Part shown: positions 60,560 to 64,000 of the stretch, piece by piece
Position numbering within the stretch: the first letter of the stretch is position 1
Layout: the number at the start of each line of letters is the position of its first letter
Assembly (NCBI GenBank): GCA_963931155.1
Contig: OZ006978.1
Location: 930,001-994,000, forward strand
Direction: 5' to 3'
Length of the DNA: 64,000 bases
DNA from: CALXVA01 sp944392465
GTDB lineage: Bacteria; Bacillota; Clostridia; TANB77; CAG-508
Made by a program: the position numbers and the translations under genes
Notes under the pieces: generated by a model
The model's input: only the letters and a program-made list of their open reading frames with translations
The model's database searches: none
Told to the model about the DNA's origin: nothing

Positions 60560-61354
60560 TTACATAACAGGTTTGTCTGCTTTTGCTAATTTCCTATGCT
60601 CATATACAAATATGGCTATACCAAGTATAAATATTGCTATACTAATCCATTGAGAGGTTGATATATTAAAATATACACCTCTTATTAAATCACCTCTAAA
60701 GAATTCTAATACAAATCTAACAATGCTGTATAAGATGCAGTACAATCCTAGTGTTTTATATGTGCCTAGAAACTTTTTATAAGTAATTAATAAAATTATA
60801 AATATTATAAATAAAGATATAGCTTCTATAATTTGGGTAGGAAATAAAGGTATTCCGTTTGGAGCTAAATTGGAGTTGTGGAATGTTATTGCTCCGAAAC
60901 CATGGTATTCCATACCATAACAACAACCAGCACATAAACAGCCTATTCTACCTATAGAATGGACTAAAGGGATAACGGGTACTATTATTAATAATAAATC
61001 TTTAAAATTAATTTTAAATTGTTTTGAGTATATAAATATGCCTACTATACCACCTATTAGTCCGCCATAGAAAACAAATCCTCCTTTAAACATTTTTAGT
61101 ATAGTGTCCCATATATCTATTGTTGCATAATTTAGTATCAAAAAAGGTATATTTGTTAAAATATATAAGAGTTTTGCTCCTATTCCTAAACCTATAATTC
61201 CATATAGTATTGCATAAATAATATCTTCTTTTTTTATTTTATAAAATTTTGAAAAATATTGTACTGCGATTATAGATCCTATAAGTAATCCTAAAAATAT
61301 AATTGCCCCATATGAAGCAAATTTATATCCAAATATAGTGAATGTTGGTAACAT
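60560..61354 (-). CDS. lgt: Prolipoprotein diacylglyceryl transferase family protein
   Basis: A 264-aa polytopic membrane protein with about seven membrane segments. Lgt transfers diacylglycerol from phosphatidylglycerol to the lipobox cysteine of prelipoproteins. The signature region reads HSIGRIGCLCAGCCYGMEY (about residues 137-155). It keeps H, G-R-x-G and Y-G but has a Cys-rich middle where classical Lgt has GNFINGE, so this may be the divergent Lgt-like subfamily seen in Clostridia. RBS aggag before ATG 61354. A second, canonical lgt elsewhere in the genome would argue for a different role. Confidence 0.78.
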   Translation of the reverse strand: MLPTFTIFGYKFASYGAIIFLGLLIGSIIAVQYFSKFYKIKKEDIIYAILYGIIGLGIGAKLLYILTNIPFLILNYATIDIWDTILKMFKGGFVFYGGLIGGIVGIFIYSKQFKINFKDLLLIIVPVIPLVHSIGRIGCLCAGCCYGMEYHGFGAITFHNSNLAPNGIPLFPTQIIEAISLFIIFIILLITYKKFLGTYKTLGLYCILYSIVRFVLEFFRGDLIRGVYFNISTSQWISIAIFILGIAIFVYEHRKLAKADKPVM

Positions 61355-61377
61355 AAAATAACTCCTAATAAAAAATT

Positions 61378-61400
61378 AGGAAAACAATATTCTGTTTTCC
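61378..61400 (-). terminator. Terminator after the small membrane protein gene
   Basis: aggaaaaca-atattc-tgttttcct stem. On the - strand it is followed by a T run. It lies between the 91-aa membrane protein gene and the Lgt-family gene. Confidence 0.7.
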
Positions 61401-61431
61401 TTTTTATTAAACAATATTTAATAATTTAAAA

Positions 61432-61707
61432 TTATAAAGCCATTGAAGCTGCGCTTCCAACAGCACCAACGCAAGCTGCACATGCTATAAATATTAAAGC
61501 ACATAATACTGTACCTATTATAGAAAGTACTAAACCTGCTGTAGCCATTCCAGTTGGGTTTTTCTTTTTTGCCATAACGCCTAATACGATACCTACGATA
61601 CCAAGTATTAAGCCAACAACTGAAAGTCCAATGAAATTAAGTACAATTGCAACAATACCTAAAACTAATGATGCAACTGCAAATCCATTTGATTTCTTTT
61701 CTTCCAT
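61432..61707 (-). CDS. Small two-pass membrane protein (DUF4190-like)
   Basis: A 91-aa protein from ATG 61707 (MEEKKSNGFAVASLVLGIVA), whose RBS aaggagg lies upstream; the in-frame upstream TTG at 61779 is ignored. Two or three membrane segments: ASLVLGIVAIVLNFIGLSVV, then LILGIVGIVLGVMAKKK, and LVLSIIGTVLCALIFIACAACV. The repeated 'xLGIVxIVLxxIG' pattern and the MAKKKNPTGMATAGLVL loop are those of DUF4190 proteins. Their role is unknown. It has its own terminator. Confidence 0.8.
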   Translation of the reverse strand: MEEKKSNGFAVASLVLGIVAIVLNFIGLSVVGLILGIVGIVLGVMAKKKNPTGMATAGLVLSIIGTVLCALIFIACAACVGAVGSAASMAL

Positions 61708-61785
61708 AAATACATCCTCCTTAATTCGACAAAATCTAACACATTTATACCATAAAAGTAAAAAAATAGCAATACTCAAAATAAA

Positions 61786-61823
61786 AATAGTATAAAAAAT
61801 ATTGCAATATTTTTTATACTATT
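61786..61823. terminator. Palindromic terminator downstream of the ferredoxin gene
   Basis: AATAGTATAAAAAATATTGC / AATATTTTTTATACTATT is a near-perfect AT stem that can act in both directions. It lies just after the ferredoxin stop on the - strand. Confidence 0.75.
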
Positions 61824-61843
61824 CTATGTAGTAAATTATATAA

Positions 61844-62017
61844 TTATTCATTTGGCTCTGGAGCACCCATAGGACAAACATTTGCACATGTTCCACATCC
61901 TATGCATACAGATTCATCTATTACATATCTTTCATCACCTTGAGAGATACATTGCATTGGACAAGCTCCTGCACAAGCACCACAACTAATACATTTTTCA
62001 TTGATTTTGTATGTCAT
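61844..62017 (-). CDS. Small 2[4Fe-4S] ferredoxin
   Basis: A 57-aa ferredoxin starting at ATG 62017 with RBS aggaggtg. Two complete cluster motifs: CISCGACAGACPMQCI (about residues 9-24) and CIGCGTCANVCPMGAP (about 38-53). The spacing and size are those of clostridial 8Fe ferredoxin, the electron carrier for enzymes such as the 2-oxoacid oxidoreductase encoded at 56.8-60.2 kb. It lies 14 bp after the ricT stop, so it belongs to the holB-ricT operon. Confidence 0.92.
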   Translation of the reverse strand: MTYKINEKCISCGACAGACPMQCISQGDERYVIDESVCIGCGTCANVCPMGAPEPNE

Positions 62018-62031
62018 TTTATTTCACCTCC

Positions 62032-62964
62032 TTAAAATATATCATCTTCTGTTTCTGTTTCTCTATCTTGTTTTTCTAATTCTTCTAATTTTTGAAGCTC
62101 TGCCATATTTTCTTTTTCTTCTTCGTCGACTACATCTTCATTAGAAGTATTATTTTGAATAATTTTTAAATCTGAGGCATTAAATTTTTTATAATATGTT
62201 TCACCATCATCATCTTTAAACTTTACTTTTACAATTTCTTTTAAAGTTTCAATTGAATCAACTGTGCCTTCGCCTTCATCTGTATTAACAATAGCACCTA
62301 TTTTAGGTAAATGGCTTAATTTATCCTCATATACTTCTTGTTCATATTTTAAACAACACATTAGTCTTCCACAAGTACCAGAAATTTTAGATGGATTTAA
62401 AGACATATTCTGTTCTTTAGCCATTTTTATAGATACGGCTTCAAAATTATTTAGGAAAGAACAACAACACAACTCTCTTCCACAAACACCATTGCCACCA
62501 ATTCTTTTTACTTCATCTCGTACACCAATTTGCCTTAATTCAATTCGTGTTTTAAAAATAGCTGCTAATTCTTTAACTAATTCTCTAAAATCAATCCTGC
62601 CATCTGCAGTAAAGTAGAATAATAATTTACTATTATCAAAACTATATTCAACATCTGTAAGATGCATTTCTAATCCAAGTTTTTTGATTTTAGATTCGCA
62701 AGTTTTAAAAGCTTCTTTTTCTTTCTTTTTATTATCGTCGTAATGTTTTAAATCTTTATTATTAGCAATTCTTATAATTGGTTTTAAAGGTGTATTTAAT
62801 TTCGTATCAGGCAAAATTTTCTTTTTTGCAACAACTTCACCTAATTCTTCTCCTAAAGCAGTTTCTACAATAACTTTGTTTTTTATATTTACATGGAGAT
62901 TGCCAGGGTCAAAAAAGTAAACTTTACCTGGTTTCCTAAACTTAACTCCTACTATTACCTTCAT
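62032..62964 (-). CDS. ricT: RicT/PSP1 domain protein
   Basis: A 310-aa PSP1-domain protein. VGVKFRKPGKVYFFDPG at the N-terminus, then the Cys-rich core GNGVCGRELCCCSFLNNFEA and SGTCGRLMCCLKYEQEVYE (about residues 155-215). The tail (about 265-310) is acidic and low complexity. In B. subtilis RicT (YaaT), with RicA and RicF, binds iron-sulfur clusters, supports RNase Y processing of mRNA and promotes sporulation. Its start overlaps the 3' end of holB by 23 bp, which fits the common Bacillota order holB-ricT. Confidence 0.92.
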   Translation of the reverse strand: MKVIVGVKFRKPGKVYFFDPGNLHVNIKNKVIVETALGEELGEVVAKKKILPDTKLNTPLKPIIRIANNKDLKHYDDNKKKEKEAFKTCESKIKKLGLEMHLTDVEYSFDNSKLLFYFTADGRIDFRELVKELAAIFKTRIELRQIGVRDEVKRIGGNGVCGRELCCCSFLNNFEAVSIKMAKEQNMSLNPSKISGTCGRLMCCLKYEQEVYEDKLSHLPKIGAIVNTDEGEGTVDSIETLKEIVKVKFKDDDGETYYKKFNASDLKIIQNNTSNEDVVDEEEKENMAELQKLEELEKQDRETETEDDIF

Positions 62965-63856
62965 TAAATTCCTCCCATATTTTTAGTAAAAGACTATCAA
63001 TGCACATATCATAATTAGCATTAGAAGATAATCTTTTTTTTGTTTGTTCTACAATTTTTATAGAATTTATGTATTTGCTATCTTGCTTCTTTTTTAGTTT
63101 GTTAAAAAAATATATATTAAAGTAATCTAAAAGATTAATAATATTATCTTTTGATTTATATAAAATTTCAGCTTCATTCCAAATATAAGCAATATCTTTT
63201 GTAGAAAAGTCTGTTATAATTTTATCTAGAGTTGAGTATACTTCTGCATTATCTTTTAAAGTAATTAATTTATTAATACTACCATTACATATATTAAGAA
63301 GGATATCAGTAACCAAAATATTATTTTGTTCAGCATATTTTAATAAATCGTCTTGAGATATATTTTGAAAGCTGATTTTCGTACATCTTGACTTTATTGT
63401 ATTTAACATTTTATTTTCATTTGATAATATTAAAATAATAGTTGCATATTCTGGAGGTTCTTCTAATGTTTTTAGTAAACAATTTTGTGCTTCAACTGTC
63501 ATTAAATCGCTATTATTTATTATATATACTTTCTTAGAAGAAACAATTGGCTTTTCTGCAATTTGTTCTTGTAAAAATCTTATCTGCCCAATTTTTATAC
63601 TTTTGTTGTCTTCTGAATCGATAATCATAAAATCAGGATGATTATCTGAATTAAACTTAATACAAGATGAACAAGTATTGCAAGGTTTAACATCAGAAAG
63701 GCATAAAATCATTTTAGAAAATTCTTTTGCAAAAAGGCTTTTTCCTATTCCGTCTGTTCCAACAAACATATAGCTATGTAATATATTTTTGGATTTTATA
63801 GAGTTGCTTAGTAATTCTTTTATTTGATTATTTCCTAAAATACTGTCAAAGCTCAA
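62942..63856 (-). CDS. holB: DNA polymerase III subunit delta prime
   Basis: A 304-aa clamp-loader subunit with TTG start at 63856 (RBS agaggtg). Motifs: the SILGNNQIKELL start, the modified P-loop VGTDGIGKSLFAKEF, a four-Cys zinc module (C-NTC-SC, about residues 53-66), the sensor region NCLLKTLEEPPEYATIIL and the SRC motif in IKSRCTKISF. HolB is part of the complex that loads the sliding clamp. The remaining bases to 64000 (63857-64000) are AT-rich with no recognisable gene. Confidence 0.92.
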   Translation of the reverse strand: MSFDSILGNNQIKELLSNSIKSKNILHSYMFVGTDGIGKSLFAKEFSKMILCLSDVKPCNTCSSCIKFNSDNHPDFMIIDSEDNKSIKIGQIRFLQEQIAEKPIVSSKKVYIINNSDLMTVEAQNCLLKTLEEPPEYATIILILSNENKMLNTIKSRCTKISFQNISQDDLLKYAEQNNILVTDILLNICNGSINKLITLKDNAEVYSTLDKIITDFSTKDIAYIWNEAEILYKSKDNIINLLDYFNIYFFNKLKKKQDSKYINSIKIVEQTKKRLSSNANYDMCIDSLLLKIWEEFNEGNSRS

Positions 63857-64000
63857 AATTTCACCTCTTTTGAATTATACGCTATAAATTTAGCTAAGTA
63901 CTATAATTTTAAATTTGTATTGTTTTATTACTTAGATTGATAAATTTATATAATTAAGTTTATCAATATGACAATTGCAAACCTTAATTTACATGTCCGA

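Overview
The window is a very AT-rich chromosome segment from an anaerobic, endospore-forming, rod-shaped Bacillota (Clostridia-like) bacterium. Evidence: SpoIIE and CwlD (sporulation and cortex), a complete MreBCD/PBP2/MinC block (rod shape and division), a WalRK-like two-component pair, RicT next to HolB, and a four-subunit 2-oxoacid:ferredoxin oxidoreductase. The species cannot be named from the sequence. No tRNA, rRNA, transposase, phage or CRISPR gene was seen.

Layout. 1-6.0 kb: radC-mreB-mreC-mreD-pbp2-minC, on the + strand. 6.1-7.1 kb: three small unknown genes on the - strand. 7.4-17.7 kb: two giant secreted, membrane-anchored surface proteins. 18.1-25.0 kb: spoIIE, a WG-repeat protein, an unknown tail-anchored protein, acpS and tatD. 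25.1-26.7 kb: lemA-htpX (-). 26.9-28.8 kb: an RpfB-like G5 wall protein and exoA. 29.3-40.7 kb: one enormous surface protein of 3820 aa. 41.0-44.6 kb: an acyl-CoA ligase (-), a RelB/RelE-type toxin-antitoxin pair and cwlD. 44.9-53.1 kb: one 2726-aa cyclic beta-glucan synthase-like enzyme. 53.3-56.7 kb: an unknown membrane protein and walR-walK. 56.8-60.2 kb: porCDAB. 60.6-63.9 kb (-): holB-ricT-ferredoxin, a small membrane protein and an Lgt-family gene. Between genes lie REP-like repeats built on a 'CCTGTCCCC' or 'GGGGACAGACCCC' core, a 36-bp tandem array, a 196-bp palindromic element and a structured element present three times.

The main discovery concerns decoding. Five places in three proteins (mreB, the 3820-aa surface protein, the glucan synthase) have a +1 break of the reading frame. 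Each break lies at an in-frame CGG codon, and skipping the C, so that the next codon is GGN (Gly), restores the frame exactly. Reading every gene by eye, I found no in-frame CGG that is read as ordinary arginine, apart from one CGG nine bases past a break whose exact shift point is therefore ambiguous. Many CGG triplets out of frame in other genes cause no break. This frame-specificity argues against sequencing error and for a general rule in this organism: CGG is not an ordinary sense codon but a +1 frameshift site, or the start of a four-base CGGN codon. Ordinary gene calling splits these genes and misses the true start of the giant surface protein.
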